A stretch of 64,000 nt of DNA from contig CM045998.1 of the NCBI GenBank assembly GCA_025175895.1, positions 18,895,153-18,959,152 of the forward strand, written 5' to 3'. Shown here piece by piece: positions 34,001-46,480 of the stretch. Each line of letters begins with the position of its first letter. The first letter of the stretch is position 1. A program made the position numbers and the translations under genes. Below the pieces are notes generated by a model. That model ran no database searches, was not told the origin of the DNA, and worked only from the letters and a program-made list of their open reading frames with translations. This DNA comes from Wurfbainia villosa. Its lineage: Eukaryota > Streptophyta > Magnoliopsida > Zingiberales > Zingiberaceae.

Positions 34001-34931
34001 GTAGTTACATTTGAATTTAGGAAGAGTTACTATTGATTCAGGAACAACAGATAGATTCCTGTTTGGAGGATGGAGAGCATTTACCATAGAGTTGTACTTT
34101 TGCTCTACTGGTTTGGAATTAGTGATATTGGAATTTGTATGTAGTAGGTGGCTAGATAGCTACATGGCATATTGACTAGCTATGAGTCCCGGTCGTGGTA
34201 GCATGTCGTTGCCCGTAAGTAGTGCCTTTTGTATTACCTCGAGAGCCACGAGGCTTTATCATGATATTTTGATAAGTATTGCTGAAGATTGCAATAGGTT
34301 CTATATGTTGCAGATGTATCGGATTGTATTCGGAAAATAGTAAGTATTGAAACGTTCTCCATGGAGGAACGACAGGCGGAACTTAGTTGACTTGGCAGTC
34401 TGGTGATCAGTGTGTCAACTAGTAAAGGTGGAATATTAATAATCAGTAAGGTTCTGTACCAAGAGGAAAGTGGGAGCCTAGTATGATGGACGGTGTTGGG
34501 AGATTATTTGGAATTCGGAAAGGACTTAGTATGATTAGCTAAGTCCGCTCATTTTCTCTAGATCCATACGATGAGTTGTTGGATCGCTGGATAGGTTTAT
34601 ACTATGAAGATTTCCAGTTCATGGAGTATCTTTGAGTATCGGATGCGATAGCGATTCAAGATTTACCTTAGGATTATGGTAAAGTCTTTAATAGGTCACG
34701 GATATAGAGCTCCACTCGGGTACAGTTAAGTACTTATGATAGGTGGTCGATATAAAGATATTATTCATACTTTGGAAGGGCTACTAGAAGCAGGTGTGAT
34801 TTGATTTTTAAGGGATATCAGTAACCCCACTTAGTCACTTGAGGTGTGACTTGTCTCCAGATGCTTGAGATGGTTGTTGGGACATCTCGTACTAATATAC
34901 GAGTAGGAAATTTGGGGACCAAATTTTTATT
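31031..34931 (+). other. Degenerate interior without readable pol
   Basis: 3.9 kb with stops in every frame. Collinear in reverse with 52100-55900 and with 1-1700. I looked for protease DTG/DSG, RT YxDD, integrase HHCC and D-D-E motifs and saw none. It could be a heavily decayed pol or an originally non-coding interior as in large retrotransposon derivatives (LARDs). Confidence 0.7.
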
Positions 34932-34943
34932 AGTGGGGGAGAA
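34932..34943 (+). other. Polypurine tract, gypsy-like element
   Basis: AGTGGGGGAGAA directly before the 3' LTR start at 34944, preceded by GGGGACCAAATTTTTAT, a phrase shared with the minus-strand element at 52095-52120. Confidence 0.85.
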
Positions 34944-37434
34944 TGTTAAATACGGGGATTTAAAAACCCTAAATTAAATGGCCCAATAATTAAGGAAATA
35001 ATCCTGGAAATTTTTCGAGATTTTTTAGGGAATTTTAGGAATTTTTCTGGAATTAAACGGACTTCGTACGAGACTTTTACGGGGATAAAGTAAACGGTCT
35101 TTAGAGGGATCTATTTAAAGGGGATAAATACACGGAAAACCTAATTTCTTTTTCTATTTCCCTTTTTCCCCGCCGCGCCGCGACTATTCTTCTTCGGCAG
35201 TTTCTTCCGCCCGACGCCGTCGCGCCCGACGCCAGCGCCCTCTTCTTCGCCGGCGACCCCCGTCTGTCCTTCGCCGGCGACGTCTTCTTCTTCGCCCGAG
35301 CCGAGCCATCTTCCCCCCTTCGCGGTAAACGCCGCGGCCGCCGGATCGCTCTTCCTAAGCGACAACCAACGCCTTCTTCTACGGCGGTCGTCGGTTTCTT
35401 CGCCGGCGCCGCCTTCCGGTGCCAGTATTGGTCCCTCCGCCGGACCACGCCATGCTCGCGATTTCCTCCGCGAGCGACGGAGCCACTGATTTTTCCCCTT
35501 CGCCGTGATTTCTGCCCGTTGGTCGCCGGAGTAGGTAAGGGTCTTTTCTGTTTTTGGTCGATCGGTGAGTATGGATGGTGTTATTCATTAGGGCAGCGAG
35601 GAATTTTGGGTCGGCTGAGAGTGGTCATGCAAGGTCGGATGGTAGTGGGTGGGTGGTGTCAATTTGTGAAAACAAAGGGTTGAGTCGAGTTGTGGTCAAT
35701 TTGGGGCTGAACTTGGGGTTTTGGTTGATTAATTGATTAGGTTGATTAGGTGTTATTGGTTGATCAGTGCAGTATTCGGAGGATATGGGATTTGGGTGAT
35801 ATTGTTTGATCTTGAGGATATTTTTATAGGTGATGAATTAGGTTAATTGATTTGGAATTAATTGGGCTAAATTAATTGTATGGATATTTATGGACAAGGA
35901 AAATTGGAAATAGTTTGGGTTAATTGGGATATAAAGGAAATCGATTAATTATTCGATTTGTCGTTGAATTGTATTTTTGTGCTTGACTATAGTCATGCTT
36001 TATGCAGATTTCGGTCACGAGGCAGGTCCCCAGTCGTGACGATTTGGTTCATTCTTACGGATATATATTCATGTGGGTATTTTGACTTAACTTTTAGATT
36101 AAGTCAAATTGATATGCTAGTAGGATAGCTTACAATAACTTTTTCATGTTTATATGTCTGGTATACTTTTGGTGCCTACTAGATACATGCATGTGATAGG
36201 ATATGATTATATTTCCCTGTTTGACTTGGATCATAGTTATTTGGATTATGGATATGTACATATTGATTGTACATATTATTCGGATAGGTATTTTGAGTAG
36301 GATTTACATGTTTTAGTATCATGCACCATTTTTGCATGATTGCATGCTAAATGGGCGGGTTCCATTATTGTTGAGCCCTTGACTAGTTACATAACACTGC
36401 ACCTGCTGCCACTCATGGGTTAGTGGTACATCGGAGGGTGTGTGCGATTGCTCTGTCGAGCTCATTGGTCCGCTCATGGGTAGCGATGAGGCGCGTGGTA
36501 GCGGCGGATCCCTCCTCCGGCCTATGACAGGAGATGAGAGCTTAGCTCCCCACTATGTTTGGTGCGGGAGGATAGGTGTACCATCCTGTCACTCGGTCAC
36601 TTTCGGGAGGCGGTGATGGCGAGTGCGCGTTGTCATAGCCTACCCACTCGGCTTCACCATTGCGTGTGGCGGTGGTAGCGTCGGGGTGACCATGTCATTG
36701 TACGGCATGCATTTTGCAGTTGCATTTTGTATTGTGTTCTTTGCATTATTGTATTGATGCCTTGGATGTGCATATGATTGTCATGCATCTGAGGATACAT
36801 GTTTATATATAGTCGAGGACTCTATTACTTCTAGTCGAGCACATGCTCCTATATCGGGGTAGGAGATTGGTAAATCTGATCATTTGTATTTCTTGCTTGC
36901 ATTCCCTATTTATGTGAGATCTTGGCATGATATTTTATTATTAGCTATACCTTACTATGCATATCTACTATACCCATGAGTTCTTTGAACTCACCCGTTG
37001 ATTATATCTATTTGGGATGAAGGCAGTCGGGAGAGTCACATTGGACCCCACTCGCCGTGAATGTTTTATTTTGGATATTTGCTTTATGGTTTGGATATTT
37101 TGGTTAGAGGACATGTATAGGTTTGGAGATTGATTTTGTATTTGGATTTTTGGTGTCCGTATGGACCTTATTCGGATTTTAGTTTGATTAGATTTTAGTG
37201 AGTATTCCTGCCCAGATGGCAGAAGGGGTAAGTCGATTTATGGTAGACTGTTTATCATTTATTTTGGTTGATGGCCTGAGGCCAAATTATATAACTGCGT
37301 GTGAGTTTGGATTCCGGTCGTGTTGACCGATGTATAGTGGTCGTGTAGGCCTTGTATGTAAATTGGGATTGTCACCCGTACAGGGGAGATGCTGCCGGAT
37401 TTTCGTCTGGCGGGGTCTCTTTCGGGGCGTGACA
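34944..37434 (+). repeat. 3' LTR, full length
   Basis: 2491 bp. Contains TATTTAAAGGGG near 35110 (possible promoter), a CpG-rich block at 35165-35530, an AT-rich middle, and the ACTCGG-type motif block at 36345-36700, which differs from its partner at 29435-29790 mainly at CAG triplets. Ends GGGGCGTGACA, then the CGAAC duplication. The Arg-rich antisense frames over the CpG-rich block are composition artefacts. Confidence 0.88.
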
Positions 37435-37489
37435 CGAACACCAAGCTCGTTCATGAACGCTTGGTTCATTTACAACCCTAGTAGGAAGT

Positions 37490-38000
37490 TAGCTAAGTTC
37501 GAGAATCAAGTTGACTCGCTACTTAAGGAAGTTCAAGTACTTAAGGAGCAAGTCAACTCGAAGACTTCGATTTGCAAAATTAAGGATAGAGACTCAACTC
37601 AAGTTGCAAGCTTGAGGAAGATAACTCGTTCCTAAAAAGGCAAGTAGAAGATCTACCCGGATCTTTGGAAAGGTTCACTTTGGGTTTCAAGTATCTCAAT
37701 ATGATGCTTGGATCTCAGCGAGCTGTGTACAATAAGTTCGGACTCGGATACAAAGCTAAATCCTCTTATAAATCATACATGTCATTACTTAGCCGAAATG
37801 CTAAGAATTGAATCCAAGCATGGGTTCCTAAGTCTATCTTAGTTAACCAAGTTAGACCAAATCAATTTTGGGTTCCCAAGAGTCAAGTTCACTTAGTGAA
37901 CAAAACTCAATCTAGCTACCATTTAGGGGGAGCTAACACTTTGCTTGTTTCCTTGTTTAGTTAAACACTTGCATGCTTTAGTTTACTTTACTTGCTTAAT
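37490..38000 (+). pseudogene. gag: Copia gag of a different family, second piece
   Basis: Continues the frame cut at 28513 through a coiled-coil Leu/Lys/Glu stretch (FENQVDSLLKEVQVLKEQV), then a frame change near 37615. The new frame reads LGSQRAVYNKFGLGYKAK (37715), the conserved end of many plant Copia gags, followed by an in-frame TGA near 37808 and then two repeats of a WVPKS motif (near 37825 and 37875) before the frame ends near 37960. Gag C-terminus by family knowledge; no protease or integrase follows. Confidence 0.8.
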
Positions 38001-38652
38001 TTAGAATGGACTAAATAGGAAACAAAGTAGTTTAAACTTGAACAACCTAGTACTAAGATGAAGTGAACTAAGAGTAAGTTAGGGAAGCTCTTTGAAGTGC
38101 ATGTCTAGGAAGTGGTCGTTGCTCCGATACTCAAGAAGGTCATGTGTCTCGCCACAATCTGGTGCACTAAGTCGAGTGGAACTGACTGAAGCTAACTCAT
38201 AAGTCATTGACTAATTAGACCAAGGCTTAGTCCAATGTGAATCAAGTACTTAATTCCTTCATTGACTTTGTCTAGGAAGTGGTCGTTGCTCCGATAACCA
38301 AGAAGGCCATGTGCCTCACCACGACCTGGAATTCAATGCTGGAAAAATCTACTTGACTAGCTCAAACTAAGCTTGAATCTAACACAAGTTTAAACACTTT
38401 GAAATTGCTCATTAAACTTAATTAAGATAAAAGAAATCCTCATCTCACAAAATCCATAGGAATAAGTGTATTGAAAACCTAGTCTGGGTGAGATGATTTA
38501 GAATTTAATCAAGTTTAATTAGTTTAATACAATTCACTTAACTTAACAAATTACTTAATAACTTTACTTAAACTTAATTAAACTAAACATAATTTAACTA
38601 AATTAAAACAAACTTAATTGACCCACTAAACTAAACTTAATTAACCTACTAA
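38001..38652 (+). other. AT-rich non-coding substrate with a 27-bp direct repeat
   Basis: Follows the gag end. 38103-38129 and 38270-38296 are identical over 27 bases (starting GTCTAGGAAGTGGTCG), with similar flanks of about 30 more bases, giving a repeat period of 167. Beyond 38380 the sequence is simple AT-rich. No gene seen. It continues after the CACTA element at 47200. Confidence 0.7.
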
Positions 38653-39310
38653 CAATACAAAAAAAACTGATTTTTGGCGACAAATTTTGCAATGAAATTT
38701 GCAAAAAAACTCGTTGCAAAAAAATTTTGCAACGAAACTTGCAATGAAAAATTTTTTGTTGCAAATAATTCGTCGCTAAATTCTGCAACGAAAAAATAAA
38801 ATTCGTTGCCAAATTGCAATGAATAATTATTTCGTTGCAAAATTCGTCGCCAAATTTGGCGACGAATAAATGTTTCGTGGCCAATTTGGAAACAAATAAA
38901 TGTTTCGTGGCCAATTTGGCAACAAAAAGAAGATTCGTCGCAAATTTTTGTGACAAATTCGGCAACGAATAATTATTGTCATCGTCGAATTCGGCGACGA
39001 ATAATTATTTTCGTCGCCGAATTCGGCAACGAATTATACTTTCGATGCCAAATTAGCGACGAATAAATTTTTTCGTCGCTAAATTTGTGACGAAATATTT
39101 ATTCATCGCAAAACTCTCGCATCCATCTCCACCCCAATACAATAAAATTTGACGACGAAATATTTTTTTCGTCGCAGAATTTGCAACGAAGAAAATATTC
39201 ATCGCCAAAATCTGATGAACGGGATTAACAAATTAAAGGAAAACTTAACGACGATTTTTTTTTCGTTGCAAATTTAGCGACGAAAAGAAATATTCGTCGC
39301 AAAAAATTGC
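38653..39310. repeat. CACTA 3' subterminal repeat region
   Basis: More than twenty short motifs TTCGTYGC or GYRACGAA, often in facing pairs such as TTCGTCGCCAAATTTGGCGA. In En/Spm such arrays bind the TNPA protein. The left TIR is part of this block. Confidence 0.9.
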
Positions 39311-39580
39311 ACTATCAGTCGACTGATGTATTCATCAATCGGTGATCGTCTGACGATCAGGTGACGATCGACTACGGGCGTTACGTGAGTTGCTACGATA
39401 TGGCGATCGTGATCATATCCATCGATCGGGTCGATCGGCTCTGAAGCATTCTATAATACGCTCTGATACATCGATCGTGATAATGTTTACCAGTCGACTG
39501 ATGCCCAAAATAATTTTAGATTGCACAGTTTCTTAAGTATCAGTCGACTAAATGTTTACATCAGTCGATTGATACATATA
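39310..39580. repeat. CAGTCGACTG-type motif block inside CACTA
   Basis: Several copies of CAGTCGACTG or near variants (39317, 39491, 39541, 39562), with a central stretch (39345-39480) that is ATCGATCG-rich. The same motif is dense at 47345-47585 and in the Copia LTRs. Confidence 0.7.
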
Positions 39581-39862
39581 ATTTTGCAACAAAAAATGTA
39601 TTTTCATTGCAAATCTAGAGAAAAATTAAAAAAATATATATTTTAAATTAATCTTTTTTTCCTGTTTTACAACAGACACACAATTATACAACAAACAATA
39701 ATATGGACATCAAACAAATTTATACATATAACAAATACATCCAAAGGTCTACCATACCATTATCATCAGGTAACAGTTAAATACAACAAACTTATAAAAA
39801 CATAAATATGGTATATGTCATAAGTCAAGAAGCTAACAATTAAAATTTTACAAATACAGTCA

Positions 39863-41395
39863 AAGATAACCAACATCATCACCATCGTCATCAAAAAATA
39901 CATCATCATTGTCTCCATGACAGGGATCAGGCGGAGGAGGAGCAGAGCCAAAATGAGGAAGTTGATTTGAGCTAGAAGTTAACTGAAGATGTTGCATAAT
40001 AAACATTTGTTGCCTTTGAAATTTGTTTATCTTTTCATTTAAGTCTTGAACTTTCTGAGCGTTCTCTCTCGATTCAGTTTCCTTCTGCCCTAGTAACTCT
40101 CTCAAATGATTAACCTCTTCGATTAATTGAATAACTTGGGCTTTTTATGCTGGAGAGGATGAAGAAGAAGCACCAGGGACTCTATAGGATCGACTCAAAG
40201 AGCCGAGTTCAAGTATTCTTCTACTTTTCGGTCCTCCAGATGCTTCGAGCCATAAATTTATATTGTTAGCAGATTGCTCCGATTCGACTCCATCATCACT
40301 TGCTCCCGAATTTATTTGTGAAAGTTCATCATATTTCTCCTATTGTGAAAGAAAAAAAATTAAATATTAACATAAGAAATTCAATTTTTACAATTATACA
40401 CCTTTATTGTTCTAGCTCTTTCCCCACTCCATGTTTTATCGTTTTTTTGGAATGTACGGGTGAAAGTGTCAATAAATAATGGCTCAGTTCCCGTCTCCTT
40501 GGCCTAAACAAATTAAACAGTTAATATTTATAAATTAGTGAGTATTAGATTACAAAACCATAAATTGAAAATACTCACCAATCGATGTCTATGCTCATCG
40601 ATATTTATGGATCCTCCCGTATACGTGGCAGACATAACGCCAGAGTTACAATTCTAATTTTGCTTATTCTGTTCACTCCTCTGCTTACTTTCATTAGATC
40701 CCCAATGCGCAACAATTTTATTCCAATTCTCCTCAGTTATACAGTACGGTTTCTTATTTCTAGTTTTGGCATGATTTAGTATGTTTCTAATATGATCACC
40801 ACATTTTTTCTTAAAAATCCTCCTAATCTCTAGTGTTTCACTCTCCTCCCAAATAAATACCCGCTGTAGTAGAAGAAAATAAAAATTGATTATATTAACT
40901 ACAATTTCATATACTAAATGATTGAAATAAGTTATCTTGAATTCATTCCACCACAGAACTTTAATTTCTTCCGGCGTGCTTGTATAAGTCATAGAAGCGT
41001 CGGTCCAATGGTTATTCACTATTTTATTCACCTCGTGAATAACATGTACAGAATTTGTAAATCTAACATAAAACAAAAACAAACCCCGTTATATACTTTT
41101 AAAAAAACATATCATATTAAAATTTAAATATAGATATTATAAAACTTGAATACTTATGAATCTCCGTGCGGAGATATAAACTCTCTCGTATCTTCCCTCT
41201 CCACGAGTGATTGTTGTACCGGGGAAGAAACATTAGCAGGTATATGTTGAGAATCAGAGGATCCTGCAACTGGGAAAGAGGTGGAGGGCACATTTCCTGC
41301 AAGAGCATCAGAATGTGCGGGTATTGAAGTAGAGGAAGACTGTGATCTTCCATCACTATTACGTCTATGACCGCCACGTCGAAACTAACAATCAT
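39863..41395 (-). pseudogene. TNPA-like protein gene (Transposase_24-like)
   Basis: Minus-strand gene with introns. The 5' exon (41395-41165) is Ser/Pro-rich, low complexity. The next (41060-40930) reads EEIKVLWWNEFK, then an intron with GT/AG-type edges, then about 40866-40575 with IRRIFKKKCGDHIRNIL and ENWNKIVAHW, the core of the plant Ptta/En/Spm Transposase_24 family. Later exons (about 40500-40400 and 40340-39863) contain a Ser-rich stretch, one TAA stop near 40146, a coiled coil (LRELLGQKETESRENAQKV) and an acidic Asp-rich end. TNPA-type proteins bind subterminal repeats and bring the ends together. The open frame at 40654-41082 reads through the intron and is not the true product. Confidence 0.78.
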
Positions 41396-41650
41396 GATTA
41401 TTAGAAAAATATTACAGGAAAAAAAATACAGTTACATATCGAATTATTAATAGAAAAAATATGAAAATATTACCATATTCATAGCAACTGGATGACCCTA
41501 AATAAAAAAAAAGTCATTAGCATATCAAATATATGGAATTTCGAATAACATAGTAAATTAAAACATAATTGATATTCAATAAATTAAAAGGTAAATTACC
41601 AATAATTAGAAATCGAAGTCTGCAATAAAATTTTTGGTCTGATAATGCGT

Positions 41651-44600
41651 CTAATCGTCATCGTCATCGTCATCCTCATCCTCATCCTCATCATTGAAAT
41701 CTTCATCTTCATACTCATTCAGTTCACTTGCATCAATGTCTATTACTATGCCACTGGGATCTCGTAACGTTGAAATATTATACTCTTCGATATGAAATGT
41801 ATTGACAACTTCATCTTGTTGATATGCTATGTCCTCCAAATGTTCCTCAATTTTATTACGTGCTTTTGTTTTACAAATTGCCCACCAATCACTTTTGTCT
41901 CGTCTCAGACTAGGATATGAAGCATAAAATACTTGAATCGCTTGCTGTGCTAATACAAATGGTTCGTACCTCTTGTATATTTTTTTGTAGTAAATTTCAA
42001 CCAAATTAAACTGTGGATGCACCCTCATGCCTTTGATAGGGTCAAACCAACGACACATAAATAAAATAACTCGCAAATCTGAGCCTGGATATGCTACCTC
42101 TAAAATTTCATCTAGTAAATCGTAAAATTCATTCCTTGCACCCCCATCAATAGATGACTAAACACAAACTCCGCTATTCATTGTAGTTTTCCCAGTTCCA
42201 TAAGCTTGAGTATGAAAATTATATCCGTTTATGAAATATGCGAGCCAAGTTTTAACCATTGAATTTGGACCCCATCACAGATTGTTTATTAGGTCTTCAT
42301 CAATGTGGTCGTGATTATCATGAACCTAAAGTAAAATAAATATGTGTCATCAGACAAGATTTATCAAATTTACTATCATATACTACTTACATAATTTTTA
42401 AACTATTGTGCAAATTCTTCATCACATAAATTATTAAACTCATGCTCCGGAAGCTCCGAATATAGAGTTTGAAAAATCCTACAATATAATTAAATAAAAC
42501 ATGAACAATATTTTATGATATACAAAATGTTTAATATAACTATTATATACTTACTCAAAATACGGTGTTACTTCTAGACAGTTCAATAAAATATATGTAT
42601 GGGCTGCTCGCCACTCTGGACTAGTTAAGTATCTACTTGTACAAGATCCACTTAGTCGACCAAGGTAATTAAAAATTGAGAATGCCCTCAAATTTGGATC
42701 AACGGGACCCTCATCGTTTATTCCTGCTTTCCGACTCTTGCATTGAACGTGAGGTTCAAAGTAATATGATGCAAAAGTTGTAACTTCCTCCACAATATAT
42801 GCATTAACAATAGAAGCTTCAACATGAGCCTTATTTTTCACTTTTTTTTTCAAGTGATAGAGGAATCTAAGAGTAATACAATAAAATTTATTAGCAAATA
42901 AATTAGACTAGAATAGACCAAATGAAATAACAATGAGAAAAAAGTAAAAAAAAAATCACCTTTCAAACGGATACATCCATCGAAATTGAACAGGACCTCC
43001 AACTTTAGCCTCATATGGTAAGCGAACCAAAAGATGTTCCATTGAATCAAAAAATGTTGGTGGAAATATCCTTTCTAAGTTACACATAATAATTGGAATG
43101 TCTCTCTCTAATGACTCCATGTGTGAATGACTCAGTACTGTCGAGCAAATATCATGAAAGAAAATGCTTAATTTCGTAATTGCACCCCAGACAAAATTTG
43201 GTAACAGTTCCTTCAAAGCAATAGGAATTAATCTTTTCATGAATATATGACAGTCATGACTTTTAAAACCCATAAATTTGCATTCCTTCAAATCAACAAA
43301 TCTACCAAGATTTGAGACAACCATCAGGAAATCTCAATGATTTCAATCATTCACAAACAATCCGTTTATGATCCTTATTCAATGTATAAACTGCTTTCGA
43401 TTTTGGTCCCCTACTATTTGCATCAACATCAAGGGTGGCTCGTTTACATATGAGACGCAAATCTTTTCTTGCATTTAGATTGTCTTTTATTTTTCCAGTT
43501 ATATCCATCACCGTATTTATCATATTTTCAAAAGCATTCTTCTCAATATGCATTAAATCAAGATGGTGACAAATCAAATTACTCTATCAATACGGTAAAT
43601 CCCAAAAGATACTCCGTTTTGTCCATTTATGCGTAATTCCATAGTCATATGTTGTGACATTTGGGTCTTCAATAACAGATGGAAAGTTAAGCACTCTTTG
43701 CCATAGAATTTGACCGGTCAATCTCAATGGTGGAGGTGTTCTTTCAATTCTATTATTAGTAAATTCTTCTTTATTTCTTCTAAATTTATGATTTGGCGGT
43801 AAAAATTGTCTATGACAATCAAAATAACTCGGTTTCTTTCCGTGTTTCAATCTGAATGACTTTGATCTCTCCATACATATTGGACATCCTAAAATCCTCA
43901 CAGTACTCCAGCCTGATAACATCCCATAAGCAGGAAAATCATTTATGGTCCAAAGAAGTGCAGCTCTCATTGTGAACAGCTGATTAGTATGGACATCATA
44001 CGTGGAAACACCCACATCCCATAGTTGGATCAACTTGGCAATCAACGGTTGCATGTAAACATTTATTAACTTCTTCGGATTATGAGGGTCAGGCACAATC
44101 AATGTTAAAAACATATAAGGTGTTTTCATACACATACCAGGGGGAAGATTGTACGGAGTTACAATAATTGGCCAGCAAGAATACGTTCTTCCTGATTTGC
44201 CAAATGGAGCAAATCCATCAGCACATAGACCCAACCTGATGTTTTGGGTCTCATTTGCAAACTCAGGATATGTTCTATCAAAATTTTTCCACGCCTCTGC
44301 ATCAGATGGATGACACATTAGCTCATTCTCTATTTCATGATTTGCATGCCAAGTCATGTGTTCAGCAGTCACCTTTGAAGCATAAAGCCTTTGCAATCTA
44401 GGAGTTAAAGGCAAATAGAACATTTGTCTGAATGATTTTAATCACTTATTACGATTTGATCTACTCTTGTACCTGCATTGACTACAGAATTTGCAAGTCT
44501 CTAAATCTGCATTATCTCCCCAATATAGCATGCAACCATTTCTGTAAACATCAATTCTTTGCACCGGAAGACCCAAATCTTTCACAAGTTTTTTCATACT

Positions 44601-45305
44601 GTAAAAAACATTCGGCATTATGTGATCACGCAGCAATACTTCTCCAATAACTTGAACAAAATCATTAAAACATTCTTCTGACACATTATGCTTAGCTTTA
44701 ACATTCAATAATCTTGCGGTGAGAGATAATTTTGTGTGACTGTCACAACCGGACCATACGGGTTCATCTGCAGCTCTCAATACTTCTTGAAATTTTATAT
44801 ATGGCTCATTGTGTACATTTTCATTACCACCAGTAATTTCTACCTCCTCCAACGGTGTTAAATAATTATTATACATGTGTTCAAATGCTTGAGGATAACT
44901 AGAACTTGTCGCGTTTGGTTCGCTATTCGAATTATGACCAACTGCATCAACTATCATCCTCTGGTACGGATTGAATTGATCGTAATATACTTGCTCTCCA
45001 CTAACTATCTTTTGTATGTTTCGTCCAACCTCTTCATCGGATATAAACGGTTCACCATGACAAGTCCAATTATAATAATTTGGCATAAAACCAAATCTAC
45101 AAAGATGTTCTCGAACTTTATCACATTGGAAAAATTTACCATTATGACATTTTTTGCACGGACACCTTAATTTATTCTCATCCATAAACTCAACATTATT
45201 ATTAGCAAATCTCAAAAATTGTTCCAACCCAATTATAAATTCATCGGTTAAACCACGACGTTCTGATAAATTCTTTTTATACATCCAACTTCGTTCTCTC
45301 TCCAT
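41651..45305 (-). pseudogene. TNP2-like CACTA transposase (TNPD-type), with stops
   Basis: Starts at ATG 45305 (MERERSWMYKKNLSERRG). Domains in order: Transpos_assoc-like (45290-45050, with CPCKKC and HLCRFGF), linker, Transposase_21-like core (44423-43590: LCADGFAPFG, VYMQPLIAKLIQLWDVGV, DFPAYGMLSGWST, CPIC), HIEKN block (43550), DUF4218-like block (43300-42956: ERIFPPTFFDSMEHLLVRLP, then FRWMYPFER at the end), an intron near 42955-42855, and DUF4216-like block (42180-41800: PFVLAQQAIQVFYA) with an Asp/Glu-rich end. In-frame stops: TGA 44442-44444, TGA 43587-43589, TAG 43584-43586, and one near 42155. The frame between 45305 and 43350 is otherwise continuous. It would cut and rejoin CACTA ends; this copy cannot make a full protein. 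Confidence 0.9.
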
Positions 45306-45368
45306 CGATCCTGTATTCGAAATTATATCAACAACGATTAATTTTCATTTCTTCCAAATTAACTTCAT

Positions 45369-45370
<2 letters not shown>

Positions 45371-45414
<44 letters not shown>
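45371..45414. repeat. (AT)n microsatellite
   Basis: 44-base uninterrupted AT run just upstream of the transposase start. Confidence 0.95.
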
Positions 45415-45416
<2 letters not shown>

Positions 45417-45730
45417 ATCTAACCATAAATTTATACTCAACATTAATTAAATATTTCTAATACTAAATATGATTTTGTGTGATATTTAATTGCAAATTTT
45501 AATATCATTATTTCGAACAATTATGATTAATTAAATTACTTAAAATCAAACATTAAGAATAAAAATTATAACATAATTCATAATACTATAATTAATGTTA
45601 TAAACAATATTTTTACGCGTACCTGTCCAAATGGAAACAACGTGCGGATGAACTCACGGCTAGATGAACACCTTGACGAACACCTTCAAAGTAGGACAAC
45701 CTATGAAAAAAATTATGGTATTTAGCTTAC

Positions 45731-45731
<1 letters not shown>

Positions 45732-45791
<60 letters not shown>
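45732..45791. repeat. (AC)n(TA)n microsatellite
   Basis: About 23 AC units followed by about 6 TA units, inside the CACTA 5' region. Confidence 0.95.
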
Positions 45792-45792
<1 letters not shown>

Positions 45793-45839
45793 ATTTATAT
45801 AATTACTTTAAATAATATTTGAATTCACAATCGAATTCG

Positions 45840-46480
45840 ATCACGCGACAACTACTAAGCACGCGCAATGCGCAGAAAGTACGTAAGGCGCGACTTATGC
45901 TATAGTATGCGCGCGAGCGAGGGCACGCACGCGACGAAGGACACGTGCGCGGGCACGCATGTATGCGACGGCCGCGAGGGCACTTGTGCCCGCGCTCGCA
46001 TGGACAAGCGACGTACGACGGCTACGTATAATTAATGTCACCACGCTAGGGCACGCGTGCGGCTGCCGCAAGCACACGCGGTGGCGCCGTCGCGACCACG
46101 CATGCGGGAGCGCCACCACGAGCACGCACGGCAGCTACCGCCGTCGCGAGCTCGCGGGCACTGCCGCGCGCGATTCGCGCAGAAATCGCCACGCGGTACA
46201 CGCGGCAAGACGTAGCGCCGCTCACCACGCGAGTGCCGCCGAAGCTCGCGCGCGCCCGATGGCGCGTCTGTGCGCGGCGGCCGATGTCGCCGCGTGCTTG
46301 TGGGATGGTCTGCCGCAAGCTTGCGCGCAGCAAGATCGGCACGCGAGTTCGCAGGACTTGCGAGCACGCGCCGGCTGCGAGCGCGCGCGCCCGGCAAGCT
46401 CTACATCGCGAGCCAGCGCGGCCCGGCTGCGCGTGTAGTAACACTTGGCCGGTGCGCCGCGAGCCTTGGCTTGATGCTTC
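45840..46480 (-). promoter_or_regulatory. CpG-rich block upstream of CACTA transposase
   Basis: A 640-base stretch with very high G+C and many CG dinucleotides (GCGCGC, GCACGCG, CGCGAG), set in AT-rich DNA. It lies between the 5' subterminal repeats and the first transposase codon, the position of the GC-rich upstream and downstream control regions described in maize Spm. Many open frames over it on both strands are Arg/Ala-rich and unconvincing. Role in methylation control is inferred. Confidence 0.55.

Larger units (their letters stand above)
29107..37434 (+). mobile_element. Gypsy-like LTR element, plus strand
   Basis: Duplication CGAAC at 29102-29106 and 37435-37439. LTR ends TGTTAAATACGGGG and GGGGCGTGACA. 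The 5' LTR is 1442 bp, the 3' LTR 2491 bp; the difference is a deletion of about 1.1 kb in the 5' copy. The interior (30549-34943) is 4.4 kb with primer site, a stop-riddled gag-like start and a polypurine tract, but no readable pol. Confidence 0.9.
28514..37479. mobile_element. Small TIR transposon (non-autonomous), split by an LTR element
   Basis: Direct repeat AGTAGGAAGT at 28504-28513 and 37480-37489. Inverted ends start AGGGATATAAACGAGCC on the left and AGGGTTGTAAATGAACC on the right (read inward). Without the LTR element inside, it is about 633 bp with no coding, AT-rich, with subterminal GAGCTTGGCTTG repeats and a 13-bp tandem array. A 10-bp duplication fits a Mutator-like non-autonomous element; the superfamily is inferred. 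Confidence 0.8.

Noticed and set aside
35101..35448. 115-codon Arg/Ala-rich antisense frame
   Set aside because: Composition effect over the CpG-rich part of an LTR; absent from the partner LTR and no recognisable motif.
37490..38000. Possible functional gag of a host Copia element
   Set aside because: A frame change near 37615, a TGA near 37808 and two large insertions; only a remnant.
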